A stretch of 36,148 bases of DNA from Prevotellaceae bacterium. GTDB taxonomy: Bacteria > Bacteroidota > Bacteroidia > Bacteroidales > Bacteroidaceae. A model generated the notes under the pieces. It searched no databases, was not told the origin of the DNA, and saw only the letters and a program-made list of their open reading frames with translations. Below are positions 8,523-18,524 of the stretch, piece after piece (positions within the stretch are counted from its first letter, which is position 1; each line of letters begins with the position of its first letter). The position numbers and the translations under genes were made by a program. The stretch spans positions 1-36,148 of the forward strand of contig JAFLUW010000003.1 of the NCBI GenBank assembly GCA_022508615.1. The letters are read 5' to 3'.

Positions 8523-9473
8523 GTGCAACACAAAGAAACGACAGCCGGACGCGTCGTCCGCAACACGGGAAGCTGGTATCAGGTGCGCACGGACAGCGGC
8601 GCGCTGGTCGACTGCAAGGTGAAGGGAAACTTTCGCCTGCGCGGCATCCGCTCGACCAGCCCCGTGGCCGTGGGCGACCGCGTGACAATCGGCCGCGAAG
8701 CCGGCGGCGCAGCCTACATCACGGAAATCGCGCCGCGGCGCAATTGCATCGTGCGCCGGGCCTCCAACCTCTCGAAGCAGAGCCACATACTGGCAGCCAA
8801 TGTCGACCTGGCCGTGCTCGTCGTCACGCCGGTGCGCCCCGAAACGACGACCACCTTCATCGACCGCTTTCTGGCCGGAGCCGAAGCCTACGACGTGCCC
8901 GCCTGTCTGGCCGTCAACAAAATCGACGACCTCGACGCCGCCGAACGGCGCGAAGCCGAAGCGCTGGCACAGCTCTATCGCGAGACGGGCTACGACGTAT
9001 TTCTCCTCTCGGCCGCCACGGGCGAAGGGACAGCTGCGTTTACGGCAGCCATGGCGGGCAAGACCTGCCTGCTGGCCGGACATTCGGGCGTGGGAAAAAG
9101 CACGCTGCTCAACCGGCTCGTGCCCGACGCCGGCGCACGCACGGCCGAAATCTCCGAAGCCCACCGCTCGGGCACGCACACCACGACCTTTTCCGCCCTC
9201 TACGCCATGCCTTCGGGCGGCGACCTCATCGACATTCCCGGTATCAAAGGTTTCGGCACGTTCGACATGGAGCGCGCCGAAGTGGCCCACTATTTCCGCG
9301 ACATATTCAGGCTTTCCGCCGACTGTCGCTTCCGCGGCTGCACGCATACGTGCGAACCGGGCTGCGCCGTGCGGGCCGCGCTCGACGAAGGCCGTCTCGC
9401 GCCCTCGCGCTACCGTTCCTATCTCTCCGTGCTGGGCGACGGCGAAGACGAAAAGTACCGCGCGGCTTTCTGA
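8523..9473 (+). CDS. rsgA: Ribosome small subunit-dependent GTPase A
   Basis: 316 aa, GTG start; circularly permuted GTPase motifs 'NKIDD', 'GHSGVGKSTLLN', 'DIPGIKGFG'; C-terminal Cys/His zinc site 'CRFRGCTHTCEPGC'. Confidence 0.96.
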   Translation: MQHKETTAGRVVRNTGSWYQVRTDSGALVDCKVKGNFRLRGIRSTSPVAVGDRVTIGREAGGAAYITEIAPRRNCIVRRASNLSKQSHILAANVDLAVLVVTPVRPETTTTFIDRFLAGAEAYDVPACLAVNKIDDLDAAERREAEALAQLYRETGYDVFLLSAATGEGTAAFTAAMAGKTCLLAGHSGVGKSTLLNRLVPDAGARTAEISEAHRSGTHTTTFSALYAMPSGGDLIDIPGIKGFGTFDMERAEVAHYFRDIFRLSADCRFRGCTHTCEPGCAVRAALDEGRLAPSRYRSYLSVLGDGEDEKYRAAF

Positions 9474-9548
9474 CGTCCTGCGGTGTGTCCGCCGGCGCGT
9501 CTCGGCAGACGACAATTGCGAAACGAATCAACTTAACACAAAGAAAAT

Positions 9549-10046
9549 ATGGAAAAAGTGCTTTTCAACGGCGCTCCGGTCAGCCTTTGCGGCTCCGTTC
9601 CCCGGCCGGGCGACAAAGCGCCCGGCTTTGTGCTGACGGGCAAGGACCTTGCTGAAATCCGACTGGCCGACATGAGCGGCCGTCGCGTGGTGCTCAACGT
9701 CTTTCCGAGTCTCGACACGGAGGTATGCGCCGCCTCGGTGCGCCGCTTCAACAGTGAGGCTGCCGGATTGACGGATACGGAGGTGTTGTGCGTGTCGATG
9801 GACCTGCCTTTCGCGGCTGCACGCTTCTGTACGGCCAACGGCATCGACCACGTGCGTCCGGCTTCGGCCTTTCGCTCGGATTTCGGCCGCGACTACGGAC
9901 TGACCATTGCCGAAGGGCCGCTGCGGGGCCTGCTGGCCCGCGCCGTCGTAGTGATAGGGGCGGACGGATGCGTGATGGGCGTATCGCTTTCGCACGAAAT
10001 AACGGAGGAACCCGACTACGGCTTTGTGCGCCAGTTGCTGGGCTGA
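9549..10046 (+). CDS. tpx: Thiol peroxidase (Tpx-type peroxiredoxin)
   Basis: 165 aa; 'NVFPSLDTEVCAASVRRFN' peroxidatic Cys motif, 'FCTANGIDHVRPASAFRSDFGRDYGL'. Confidence 0.92.
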   Translation: MEKVLFNGAPVSLCGSVPRPGDKAPGFVLTGKDLAEIRLADMSGRRVVLNVFPSLDTEVCAASVRRFNSEAAGLTDTEVLCVSMDLPFAAARFCTANGIDHVRPASAFRSDFGRDYGLTIAEGPLRGLLARAVVVIGADGCVMGVSLSHEITEEPDYGFVRQLLG

Positions 10047-10075
10047 GCTGTCGGTCCGCAGGGGCCGGAAATGAG

Positions 10076-10117
10076 AAAATCCCGCGCTGCCGTCGAATGA
10101 CGGCAGCGCGGGATTTT
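10076..10117. terminator. Bidirectional intrinsic terminator between convergent tpx and dacB-like gene
   Basis: aaaatcccgcgctgccgtc-gaat-gacggcagcgcgggatttt, perfect stem. Confidence 0.9.
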
Positions 10118-10141
10118 TCACAAAGCGGCAGCAACTGGCGC

Positions 10142-11416
10142 TCAGGGCGCTGTCATGACTTCGCAAAGCATGTCCTGCAAATGATGGAACTCCGTGTCGC
10201 TGAGGAAACCCGAGCAAAAAAGGGAAAAGGCCAGCGTTCGGCCGTCGGCCGTCGTGGCATAACCCGAAAGGTTGGAGACGCCGGTGAGCGTACCGGTCTT
10301 GGCGTGCACTTTTCCGCGGGCTGTGCTGTGGCGCATGCGGCGGGCGAGCGTGCCGTCCACACCTGCTATGGGCAATGTGGGAAATAGGACGCGGCGCTGC
10401 TCGTCGTCGTTCCACGCGGAGACGAGAACCGTGCAAAGCAGCTCGGCTGAGGCGTAATTGTAGAGCGAAAGTCCGCAGCCGTCGGCTATGCGGTAGTCGG
10501 CGGGATGCAGATTGAGCTTTTTGATTTGGCGCTCGATGACGGCAGCGGCTTCGAGCGCCGTGGAACGCCGGCCGCCCAGACGGCCGAGGGCGTAAAAGAC
10601 GCTTTCGGCATAGAGATTGATGCTGTTTTTCATCATGGGCGTCAACACGGCGGTAAGCGGATGCGTGCGGTCGCAGAGCAGGTCGGCGTGGCTGGGCACA
10701 TAGCCGATACGCAACGCTCCGCGCAACGAAATGCCGGCGCGGCTGAGCTCCTCGCAGAGCGTCTGGGGCAAAATGTCACGACCGTCGCAGAGCAAAGGGG
10801 TGAGCACGGGGTTGTTGTCGTCCCAGCACCAGCCTTCGCCCAGACGATGTTCGTCTTTGTAGGAATCGTCGAAAACAATGTCGCCTTCGATGGTGCGGAT
10901 GCCGCGGGCTAAAAGCGTGTCGACGAAGACTTTTACGTCGGCGCGGCTGAAAAGTGGATCCATCTCGCCGCGGACGTAGAGGTTGCAGCGGAGCAGCGTG
11001 TCGGTCGGGATACTGTCGGCATAGAGACGGGTATGGAAAAGATAGTGGCTGCCCAGCATGGCGATGGCGGACCAGGTTGTGAGGACTTTCTGGCACGACG
11101 CGGGCCGCAGTGAGCGGACTGCCCCGCTGCGGTAGAGACGCTGACCGGTGACGGCGTCGGCAATGTCTACGGAAACAGTGGCACGCGGGTCGTAAAGTCG
11201 GGTAAGGACGCTGTCAACGCGCATGGCGATAGCGTTGTAAAGGCTGTCGTCCGACTGAACGATGCCGTCGGTCGCCGGAAGGATATCGGTAGGCCGGTGA
11301 AAGCCGGAAATTATTGTTTCGGCCTCGGCGGTGCGGGCCGTGAGGCCGCTGGCGCATTGCGGCACGAGCGTCAGAAACAGAAGGGCGAGCGTGACTGTGA
11401 GGCGGGAGAGGAACAT
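10142..11416 (-). CDS. dacB: D-alanyl-D-alanine carboxypeptidase/endopeptidase (peptidase S13, PBP4-like)
   Basis: Probable start at 11416 (MFLSRLTVTLALLFLTLVPQCASG signal); SxxK 'SCQK', SxN 'SIN', 'KTGT' motifs. Confidence 0.87.
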   Translation of the reverse strand: MFLSRLTVTLALLFLTLVPQCASGLTARTAEAETIISGFHRPTDILPATDGIVQSDDSLYNAIAMRVDSVLTRLYDPRATVSVDIADAVTGQRLYRSGAVRSLRPASCQKVLTTWSAIAMLGSHYLFHTRLYADSIPTDTLLRCNLYVRGEMDPLFSRADVKVFVDTLLARGIRTIEGDIVFDDSYKDEHRLGEGWCWDDNNPVLTPLLCDGRDILPQTLCEELSRAGISLRGALRIGYVPSHADLLCDRTHPLTAVLTPMMKNSINLYAESVFYALGRLGGRRSTALEAAAVIERQIKKLNLHPADYRIADGCGLSLYNYASAELLCTVLVSAWNDDEQRRVLFPTLPIAGVDGTLARRMRHSTARGKVHAKTGTLTGVSNLSGYATTADGRTLAFSLFCSGFLSDTEFHHLQDMLCEVMTAP

Positions 11417-11618
11417 GCGGTGCAGGTATACGGTGGATTGGAAATAAGCGCGGAGGGCAATTGCCGTCTTAAGCACGAGTTGCAGGAGAAAGGGGTGGAA
11501 AGAAGTTTCGGTCAGGGTAAAATCCTGCTTTCGGCCGGTTTCATCCTGCGGGAGGGGCGAAAGGAGCATGTCGGCAGGCAGTTGTGTCTGCCGGAAACGG
11601 GGTGGCGCCAGTTATAAA

Positions 11619-11651
11619 GGCAAGACATCTCCGCGGAGGAGACGTCTTGCC
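11619..11651 (-). terminator. Terminator at the 3' end of the ompH-like genes
   Basis: ggcaagac...gtcttgcc hairpin followed by TTTAT on - strand. Confidence 0.6.
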
Positions 11652-11671
11652 TGCAGAATTGCGAAAAGGAA

Positions 11672-12181
11672 TCAGATGCCGAGTTTAGCTTTCACCTTGG
11701 CAGTGATGTCTTCGATGAGGGTCTCGTTCAAGACGCTGAAAGCGGCTTCAGTATTACTTTTTTCGAAAGCGATGACGTAGCCGCCCTCAGTGATGATTTC
11801 TTTGACGGCAGCGAGTACGCGTTCCTGCAGCGGCTGGAGTTTCTGTTGCTGTTCCTGACGGAAAGCTTCGAGGTTGTCGTCCTGAGCCTGCTGGAATTTT
11901 TGGTACATTTCCTGAAGTTCCTGTTGACGGCGTTCGCGAATGTTGGCGGGCGTTTGTTCGTTGATTTCTTTGTCGAACTTTTCGGCCTTGGCCTGGATTT
12001 CTTTTCTCATTTCTTCCAGATCGGACTCGTATTTCTGGCCGCTGGCCTGGAGTTCGGTCTGAGCCGTCTGGTAGGCGGGAAGGGCTTGCATGATTTCGGC
12101 GAAGTCGTAGCGGGCGAACTTCTGAGCGCAGAGGCTCACGGGGGCGCAGAGGAGCGCCAGGAGAAAGAGTTTCTTGAACAT
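11672..12181 (-). CDS. OmpH/Skp family outer-membrane chaperone (copy 2)
   Basis: 169 aa; signal peptide, long coiled-coil 'LQASGQKYESDLEEMRKEIQAKAEKFDKE', follows bamA. Confidence 0.9.
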   Translation of the reverse strand: MFKKLFLLALLCAPVSLCAQKFARYDFAEIMQALPAYQTAQTELQASGQKYESDLEEMRKEIQAKAEKFDKEINEQTPANIRERRQQELQEMYQKFQQAQDDNLEAFRQEQQQKLQPLQERVLAAVKEIITEGGYVIAFEKSNTEAAFSVLNETLIEDITAKVKAKLGI

Positions 12182-12217
12182 TGTATTGATGGTTTTGTTG
12201 GTTGTTGCGTGGATAGT

Positions 12218-12730
12218 TTATTCGGCGTAGCCCAAGCGCGAAAGCACTTCGGCCGAGATGTCGATAGAAGGCGAGGCGAAGATGATGCCGTTGTCGGAAG
12301 CACGGTCGAGAACGAGCTGGTAGCCGCGCAACTGGGCTACGGACTTTACGGCGTTGTAGATTTCATCTTGGATGGGCTCGAGCAAAGCTACGCGCTTTTT
12401 GTAGAGTTCGCCCTGCGGGCCGAAATATTTTTTCTTGAGTTCGGCGGCCTCTTTTTCTTTGTCTACGATGGCTTGTTCGCGATCTTTCTTCTGTTCTTCG
12501 GAGAGGAAAGCGGCCTCATTCTGGTAGTTCTTGTAAAGAGTTTTGGCCTGTTGGTCGACAGCTTCGACTTCAGCCTGCCATTTTCTGGAGGTCTGGTTAA
12601 GTTGTTCGCTGGCTCGTTCGTAGGCAGGGATGTTGCCCATGATGTACTCCATGTCGATAAGGGCGTACTTTTGAGCACTGGCCGCAGCGGAAAAGACCGC
12701 GAGGACGAAAAGGGAGAGGAGTTTTCTCAT
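12218..12730 (-). CDS. OmpH/Skp family outer-membrane chaperone (copy 1)
   Basis: 170 aa; 'AQKYALIDMEYIMGNIPAYERASEQLNQ'. Confidence 0.9.
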   Translation of the reverse strand: MRKLLSLFVLAVFSAAASAQKYALIDMEYIMGNIPAYERASEQLNQTSRKWQAEVEAVDQQAKTLYKNYQNEAAFLSEEQKKDREQAIVDKEKEAAELKKKYFGPQGELYKKRVALLEPIQDEIYNAVKSVAQLRGYQLVLDRASDNGIIFASPSIDISAEVLSRLGYAE

Positions 12731-12805
12731 GTGGAGATGTCGGGGTTTTATGTTTGAAGTAGTCGAACTTTGCAGCTTGCAAAAGGCTGTTTTCTTCCGG
12801 CTGGA

Positions 12806-15445
12806 TTAGAATTCCTGTCCGATGATGAAGTGGAATTGGCTGCCACCGGCTTTGTTGTTGCCGTTCAGGTAGCGCTGGAAACCGTAAGCCCAGTCTATAC
12901 CCATGAGGCCGACCATGGGGAGCAGGATGCGCACGCCGCAGCCTACGGAACGTTTCATGTCGAGCGGGTTGAAACTTTTGACGTCGGCCCATGCGTTTCC
13001 ACCCTCGGCAAAAGCCAAAGCATAGATGGATGTGGAGGTCTGGAGCATTACAGGATAGCGGAGTTCGAGCGTCATGCGGCTGTATGCATAGGCGTTGCTC
13101 GACGATGAACCGGCCAATGAGCCGTTGTCGTAGCCGCGCAGGCCGATGGTTTCAGTGGCATAACCCGAATAGGAGCCTGACATGCCGTCGCCGCCCACAT
13201 AATAGCTCTCAAAAGGCGACTTCTTGTACTTGTTGTAGGCGCCGAGCAGGCCGAATTCCACGCGCGTCATCAGCACAAGAGGCTTCGTGCCGTTTGTCAG
13301 CGAGGTGAAAGTGCGAAGTTTGAACTTCCATTTGTGATATTCAATCCAGCGGTATTTCTCTTGCGACTCCTGCTGGAAAGTGGAACTGTAATAGTTGGTC
13401 GCCATGTTGCGATAGTCCTTGCCGTCCCAGAGTGAGTAGGGCGGAGTGGCTGTCACGCTGAAAAGAAATTCGGAGCCGCGGTTAGGGAAGAAAGGATGGT
13501 TGGTGGAGTTGCGGCTCAAAGTGAGCGAAAGGTTGACATTGTTGCAATTGCCGTCGGTAATGAGAAAATATTGCCAGGACTTAAGCATATAACGTGTGTA
13601 GGAAAGCTCGGCCATAAAGTTGAAATAATCATCGGGCCAGCGCAAACGCTTGCCGAAGCCGAGGCTCAGGCCTACCATCTTGACATATTTGTCGGGATCG
13701 TAGTAGTTGGAATAATTATAGTAGTTATTGTTGTATCCTGTGCCGTAAAGATAGTTGTAATAGTTCTGGTAGTAATTGTTATTATAGTAGCTGGAGTTGA
13801 CATCGCTCTGCTTGGAATAAAAAAGTGAGAATGAAAACTGGTTGGGACGTTTGCCGCCGATCCACGGATCAAGGAACGAGAGCGAGTAGCTCTGATAATA
13901 GGTGCCATTGGTCTGACCGCTGAGCGAAAGAGTCTGTCCGTCGCCCTGCGGAATGAAACCTGCGCGTTTGTAACCTTTTCCGAAAAGATTCTGAAGCGAG
14001 AAGTTTGTGAATTTAAGGCCAACTTTTCCTACGACACCCGTTTGTCCCCAGCCGGCGGAGAGTTCGATCTGGTCGCCGCCCTTTGTAACGAGCGGGTAGG
14101 TAATGTCTACGGTGCCGCTGTAAGGATCAGGTTTTATGTTCTTGAAGAGTTCACTTTGCAAAGCCTCCGGGTCGAACTGATTCATATTGGCCAAATCGGA
14201 AACAGTGCGCTTTATGGCCTCCATGGAAAAAAGATCGCCGGGTTTGGTCTGTAATTCGCGGCGGATGACGTTCTCGTATACGCGGTCATTGCCGGCAATG
14301 CGTATGTGGTTGAGCGTGGCCTGCCGTCCTTCCTCGATGCGCATTTCGAGATCGATGCTGTCGCCCTCAATGTTGATTTCTACGGGGTCGAGGTTGTAGA
14401 ATACGTAGCCGTTGTTGTAGTAAAGATTGCCGATGGCGTCTTCATCCTGACTGAGACGCTTGTCAAGCAGTTCTTTGTTGTAGACATCGCCGCGTTTCAT
14501 CTTGAGTGTCTCGGCCAGGAGATCTGTATTGTAGACCGTATTGCCCACCCAATCAACATTTCGCAAATAGTATTTCTGCCCTTCGTAGAGATCAATGTAA
14601 ATATCGACGTGTTTGTTATCGATTGCCGCCACACTATCGCCCAATATGAGGGCGTCACGGTAACCCCAGGCGTTAAGCCGGTCGATAAGAAAGCCTTTGT
14701 CTTCGTCATATTTTTCAGGCAGGAATTTTTTCGATTTGAAAAGGTTGGCAAACTTCTTTTCATGGGTCTTTTTCATGGCCCGCTTTAATTTATTCTGTCG
14801 GGAAGGCTCGATTCCGCTGAGATAAATGTGCTTGACAGTGATTTTTTCGTGCTTGTCGATGTTAATGTCAAGCAATACACGGTTGTGGCCCGTCACGTCC
14901 TCGCGTTGACGTATGTCTACTTCAGTGTTTTTGAAGCCTTTGTCTTCGAAATGCCGACATATGATGCGCTTGGCGCGGTTGATCATGTCGGGAGTAATCT
15001 GCATGCCTGTCTCGAAGCCGAGTTTCTTTTCGAGATCTTCGCGTTCGGACTTCTTGACACCCGAGTAGCTGATGCTTGATATGCGCGGTTGTGTTTCGAG
15101 ATGGATGCGCAGCCATATTCTGTTGCCGGAAATGGAATCAGCCGTAATGGATACGCTCGAAAAAAGACGTTGCTCCCAGTATTTCTGTATGGCCTCGCTG
15201 ATGTCCGTTCCGGGCACTTCGTAAGTGCGGCCGACAACAAGCCCTGAAATGCTTATCAGCAGGTCGCTGTCCATATTGGGCACGGGATTGACGTCGAGAC
15301 CGGCCAGAACGTAACGCGGATGGTTCTCCGTGTAAACGATTCGCGGTTTATCTGCGGTTCCGACAGTATTCTGCGCCATTGTCGCAGGGAAAGAGAGTGT
15401 CAGAAAGGACAGCAGAAGCAGAATAGCTTTAAGCGTATGGTTCAT
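12806..15445 (-). CDS. bamA: Outer membrane protein assembly factor BamA
   Basis: 879 aa; POTRA domains then beta-barrel 'GLRGYDNGSLAGSSSSNAYAYSRMTLELRYPVM', C-terminal Phe. Confidence 0.96.
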   Translation of the reverse strand: MNHTLKAILLLLSFLTLSFPATMAQNTVGTADKPRIVYTENHPRYVLAGLDVNPVPNMDSDLLISISGLVVGRTYEVPGTDISEAIQKYWEQRLFSSVSITADSISGNRIWLRIHLETQPRISSISYSGVKKSEREDLEKKLGFETGMQITPDMINRAKRIICRHFEDKGFKNTEVDIRQREDVTGHNRVLLDINIDKHEKITVKHIYLSGIEPSRQNKLKRAMKKTHEKKFANLFKSKKFLPEKYDEDKGFLIDRLNAWGYRDALILGDSVAAIDNKHVDIYIDLYEGQKYYLRNVDWVGNTVYNTDLLAETLKMKRGDVYNKELLDKRLSQDEDAIGNLYYNNGYVFYNLDPVEINIEGDSIDLEMRIEEGRQATLNHIRIAGNDRVYENVIRRELQTKPGDLFSMEAIKRTVSDLANMNQFDPEALQSELFKNIKPDPYSGTVDITYPLVTKGGDQIELSAGWGQTGVVGKVGLKFTNFSLQNLFGKGYKRAGFIPQGDGQTLSLSGQTNGTYYQSYSLSFLDPWIGGKRPNQFSFSLFYSKQSDVNSSYYNNNYYQNYYNYLYGTGYNNNYYNYSNYYDPDKYVKMVGLSLGFGKRLRWPDDYFNFMAELSYTRYMLKSWQYFLITDGNCNNVNLSLTLSRNSTNHPFFPNRGSEFLFSVTATPPYSLWDGKDYRNMATNYYSSTFQQESQEKYRWIEYHKWKFKLRTFTSLTNGTKPLVLMTRVEFGLLGAYNKYKKSPFESYYVGGDGMSGSYSGYATETIGLRGYDNGSLAGSSSSNAYAYSRMTLELRYPVMLQTSTSIYALAFAEGGNAWADVKSFNPLDMKRSVGCGVRILLPMVGLMGIDWAYGFQRYLNGNNKAGGSQFHFIIGQEF

Positions 15446-15452
15446 TGTTCGT

Positions 15453-16208
15453 TCAGTTACTTGTCTGGGCGGATACTTGTTCGCTGGTCATCCCGAAGCG
15501 GCGTTCGCGTCCCTGATAATCGGCAATGGCACGACGCAGATCTTCTTCGCGAAAGTCAGGCCAGAGCGTCGGCGTGAAATAAAGTTCGCTGTATGCGCAC
15601 TGCCACAGCAGATAGTTGGACAAACGCTGTTCACCTCCGGTGCGGATGAGCAGTTCCGGGTCGGGCATGAAGCTGGTAGTCAGAGTTTTTCCGAAGTCGG
15701 CTTCGGTCAGTGTCTCGGGCGACAAACTTCCGTCTGCAGCCTTGCGCATGAGGATTTTGACTGTCTCTGTGATTTCCCACCGTGAGCTGTATGAAAGTGC
15801 GATAACCATTGTCAGCCCCGTGTTGGCCGCAGTGCGGCGGATAAGTCCGTCGATGCTTTCGCGAACGTTTTCCGGAACGCGCGTCAGATCGCCGATTACG
15901 CGGAGCCGCACGTTGTTTTCCATAAAGAGCTCCTCTTCGAGGCTGGTCAGTATGAGTCCCATCAACGCGGCTACCTCGGCCTGCGGCCGGTTCCAGTTTT
16001 CTGTGGAAAAAGTGTAGAGTGTCAGATAACTGATACCCATTCGTGCGCAAGCCGTTGTAATATCGCGCACGGCCGCGACGCCCTCCTGATGACCCATTGA
16101 GCGTTCCATGCCGCGGGCTTTGGCCCAGCGGCCGTTGCCATCCATGATGATGGCGATGTGACGCGGCAGTCGTGTATTGTCTATGGCGGTGGTGTTCACT
16201 TTGAGCAA
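15453..16208 (-). CDS. uppS: Isoprenyl transferase / undecaprenyl diphosphate synthase
   Basis: 251 aa; '[29 protein letters not shown]', '[13 protein letters not shown]', '[26 protein letters not shown]'. Confidence 0.97.
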   Translation of the reverse strand: MLKVNTTAIDNTRLPRHIAIIMDGNGRWAKARGMERSMGHQEGVAAVRDITTACARMGISYLTLYTFSTENWNRPQAEVAALMGLILTSLEEELFMENNVRLRVIGDLTRVPENVRESIDGLIRRTAANTGLTMVIALSYSSRWEITETVKILMRKAADGSLSPETLTEADFGKTLTTSFMPDPELLIRTGGEQRLSNYLLWQCAYSELYFTPTLWPDFREEDLRRAIADYQGRERRFGMTSEQVSAQTSN

Positions 16209-16236
16209 AGCTTGTGCAGTTTTCGGTCTTTGTTTC

Positions 16237-16929
16237 TCAGTCTTTATTGCAGGTAGGGCAGCGCGGGGAGATGCTGTATGTCAGCGTGAGCAGCGTCGTG
16301 TTGAAATGGTCCTTGTTGCGGAACATTTTGCTTTTGATTCCGGTGGGAGCTTCCAGTCCGTCGAGCTTGTCGCTCAACGAAAAGTGGAACAGCCAGTCGA
16401 ATCCGAAATTGAGCCGCGGCCCGATTTTCCATTTGAGGCCTGCTCCTATCGGCACGTCGGCTGTTGCGGCTTTTGCCCGCGAGCCGTAGGCCATGCCTAA
16501 GCCTATTTGCAGGTAGGGCGTGAGGCGTTTGTAGCCCTGATAGCCTTTTTCGTAGCCGTAGGGCAGGAAGTGTATCTCGTAGAGGCCTGCGAGGCCGGCT
16601 ACGAGGCCTTCCGCTTCGTGTGAAAGCCTTTCCGTCGTTGCGCCTCCGGGCGTAGCCGGGTAGAAATTGGCGACGTTGTCGGCCGAACCCTTTGTTTTGC
16701 TGCACGAGGCCAGAATTTTGACGGCCATGCGTGGGTTGAGCACGAAGCGCAATAGCGCTCCTCCCGCTAATGCCGCATCGCCGTAGGCTTTCGTATTGAC
16801 GTCGTTGATACCGAAGCCCGTGCCGATGCCGGCGCCGAACTCCATGCGGTATTCCGTGTCGTCTTCCTGTGCGGTCAGGCTTGCTGCGAGACCGAGCCAG
16901 AGGGTAAGCATCAGGGCGAGGCGTTTCAT
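16237..16929 (-). CDS. Outer-membrane beta-barrel protein (DUF6089-like)
   Basis: Probable start 16929 ([21 protein letters not shown]); beta-barrel pattern, position upstream of uppS-bamA. Confidence 0.75.
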   Translation of the reverse strand: MKRLALMLTLWLGLAASLTAQEDDTEYRMEFGAGIGTGFGINDVNTKAYGDAALAGGALLRFVLNPRMAVKILASCSKTKGSADNVANFYPATPGGATTERLSHEAEGLVAGLAGLYEIHFLPYGYEKGYQGYKRLTPYLQIGLGMAYGSRAKAATADVPIGAGLKWKIGPRLNFGFDWLFHFSLSDKLDGLEAPTGIKSKMFRNKDHFNTTLLTLTYSISPRCPTCNKD

Positions 16930-16955
16930 GCGGCAGCAGGTGCGGGTATTTTCTG

Positions 16956-18350
16956 TCAGCGCCGCGGCGCCTTGTAAACGTAGTTGTCGTCTGCGCTCCA
17001 CTGCCAGCCCAGCCGGTTGAAGCGTCCCGTCCACACCTCGCCCGTGCCGCCGGCGTAGACGTAAAGGTCCGTTCCGTCGGTGGCGACGGCCAGTCCGATT
17101 ACGGGACTGCCTGCCGGCAGGCGCTTGATGTCGTCCGTGCGCCAGCTTCGTCCGTTCTCGCGGCTCATGAACGGGGCGGCCACGGTGCCCGTGCCGAGTT
17201 CGATGCCCATGAGCAACGTGCCGCCGTCGTAGGCCGTGAGCGAAGGGCTGTCCAGCAGCGGACAAGCGTATGTGTCGCCGGCTTCGGGGGCCGGAAGATA
17301 GTTCCATTCGTAGTTTCGGCCGCCTGTGAGGTCGATATTCTTGCGCCAGACGACGCTTTCTGTGCCTTTCTTGCCGACAATGACGATTTCCTCGAACGTA
17401 GGATCGATGTGCGAGGGAATATGGGTGCATGCGATGTCGCTTTCGGGCATCATGTCGGGCTCGTCGGCCTCGTCGGGCTGCCATGTGCGGCCTCCGTCGG
17501 AAGAAAGGCTGAATCCGTCGGCCGTGAGTCCCACGAGATGTTTCGTTCCGCTGCCCGCCAGCATTTTCAGCTCGGCCGAGGTCGGCACGGGCTCCCACTG
17601 CCGCCCGTCGTCGCTTTTCAGCAGCTTCCCGTCGCGCAGGCCGTAGAACGTGTCGCCTTGCAGCACGATGCTTTCCGGCGCGGGTGCAGCCTCCGTGCCT
17701 GCCGGCTGCCGTTCGAGCGCCCATGGCTGCTCCTTAGGCGCGGTCAGCAGGGCAGTCTGTCCGCCTTCGTCGATGAAGAGCGCCACCTGGTCGCCCCGCA
17801 CGAAGGCTTTCAACTGCCTTGCGGCGGCTAATTCCGGGCGGCCTGAGCTGCGTTTGTGCCAGACGAAGGAGTCGCCCTCCTCCTGGTGGACGCGCAGTTC
17901 CACGCGATAGGGGCGTTTTTCGCCGTAGGCGTTATATATGGTAATCACGCGCTCGCGCGAGAAGTCCGTCGAGTCGCTCGCCGAAAATATCGTGTCGCTC
18001 TCCGTCGTTGCCGCGTCTATGGTGATGCCTGTTCCCGTATGCGTCAGCGCGCTGAAGGTTACGTGTTTCACGTCGGTCCCCACGGGCAGCGAGTCGGTGT
18101 TGTAGATTCGCCCTTTCAGCTGGTCGATGTGCAGGGGGTAGTAGGCTCCCGTGAGGTTGACCGTGTAGGTGGAGTCCCTTCCGTCCCGTGTTTGCAGGTG
18201 GACGGTGCGTTTGAGCGTGCCGAGCGTGGCCGAGGTGACGGCGGCCGTGTGCGGGAAAACCACGTCGTCTTCTTCGTCGCCCAGACACGACGTACATAGC
18301 GGCATAGCGACCATGAACACGGCCGCGAGCGGGATGAAAAATCGTTTCAT
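16956..18350 (-). CDS. Lipoprotein, DUF6242-like
   Basis: 464 aa; lipobox MPLCTSC followed by LGDEEDD; beta-propeller-like repeats; first gene of the uppS-bamA cluster. Confidence 0.75.
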   Translation of the reverse strand: MKRFFIPLAAVFMVAMPLCTSCLGDEEDDVVFPHTAAVTSATLGTLKRTVHLQTRDGRDSTYTVNLTGAYYPLHIDQLKGRIYNTDSLPVGTDVKHVTFSALTHTGTGITIDAATTESDTIFSASDSTDFSRERVITIYNAYGEKRPYRVELRVHQEEGDSFVWHKRSSGRPELAAARQLKAFVRGDQVALFIDEGGQTALLTAPKEQPWALERQPAGTEAAPAPESIVLQGDTFYGLRDGKLLKSDDGRQWEPVPTSAELKMLAGSGTKHLVGLTADGFSLSSDGGRTWQPDEADEPDMMPESDIACTHIPSHIDPTFEEIVIVGKKGTESVVWRKNIDLTGGRNYEWNYLPAPEAGDTYACPLLDSPSLTAYDGGTLLMGIELGTGTVAAPFMSRENGRSWRTDDIKRLPAGSPVIGLAVATDGTDLYVYAGGTGEVWTGRFNRLGWQWSADDNYVYKAPRR

Positions 18351-18448
18351 TTACGTTTCGTTATGGCGTGCAGCGCGCGTTGCGCTCCGCGGCCGCGCTG
18401 CACGAGGGCTTTCGCGGGCCGGATTGCGCTTTGGCTTGCTGCGGTCTG

Positions 18449-18456
18449 CAAATTTA
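18449..18456 (-). promoter_or_regulatory. -7 box TAAATTTG upstream of the DUF6242-like gene
   Basis: caaattta on + strand, about 100 nt upstream of ATG. Confidence 0.45.
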
Positions 18457-18524
18457 GGCAATTTCGTTGAGAATGCCGCCGCTGTGTGTTTTTTTAATTC
18501 TTGTTAGTACTTTCCGCCGCCTGC

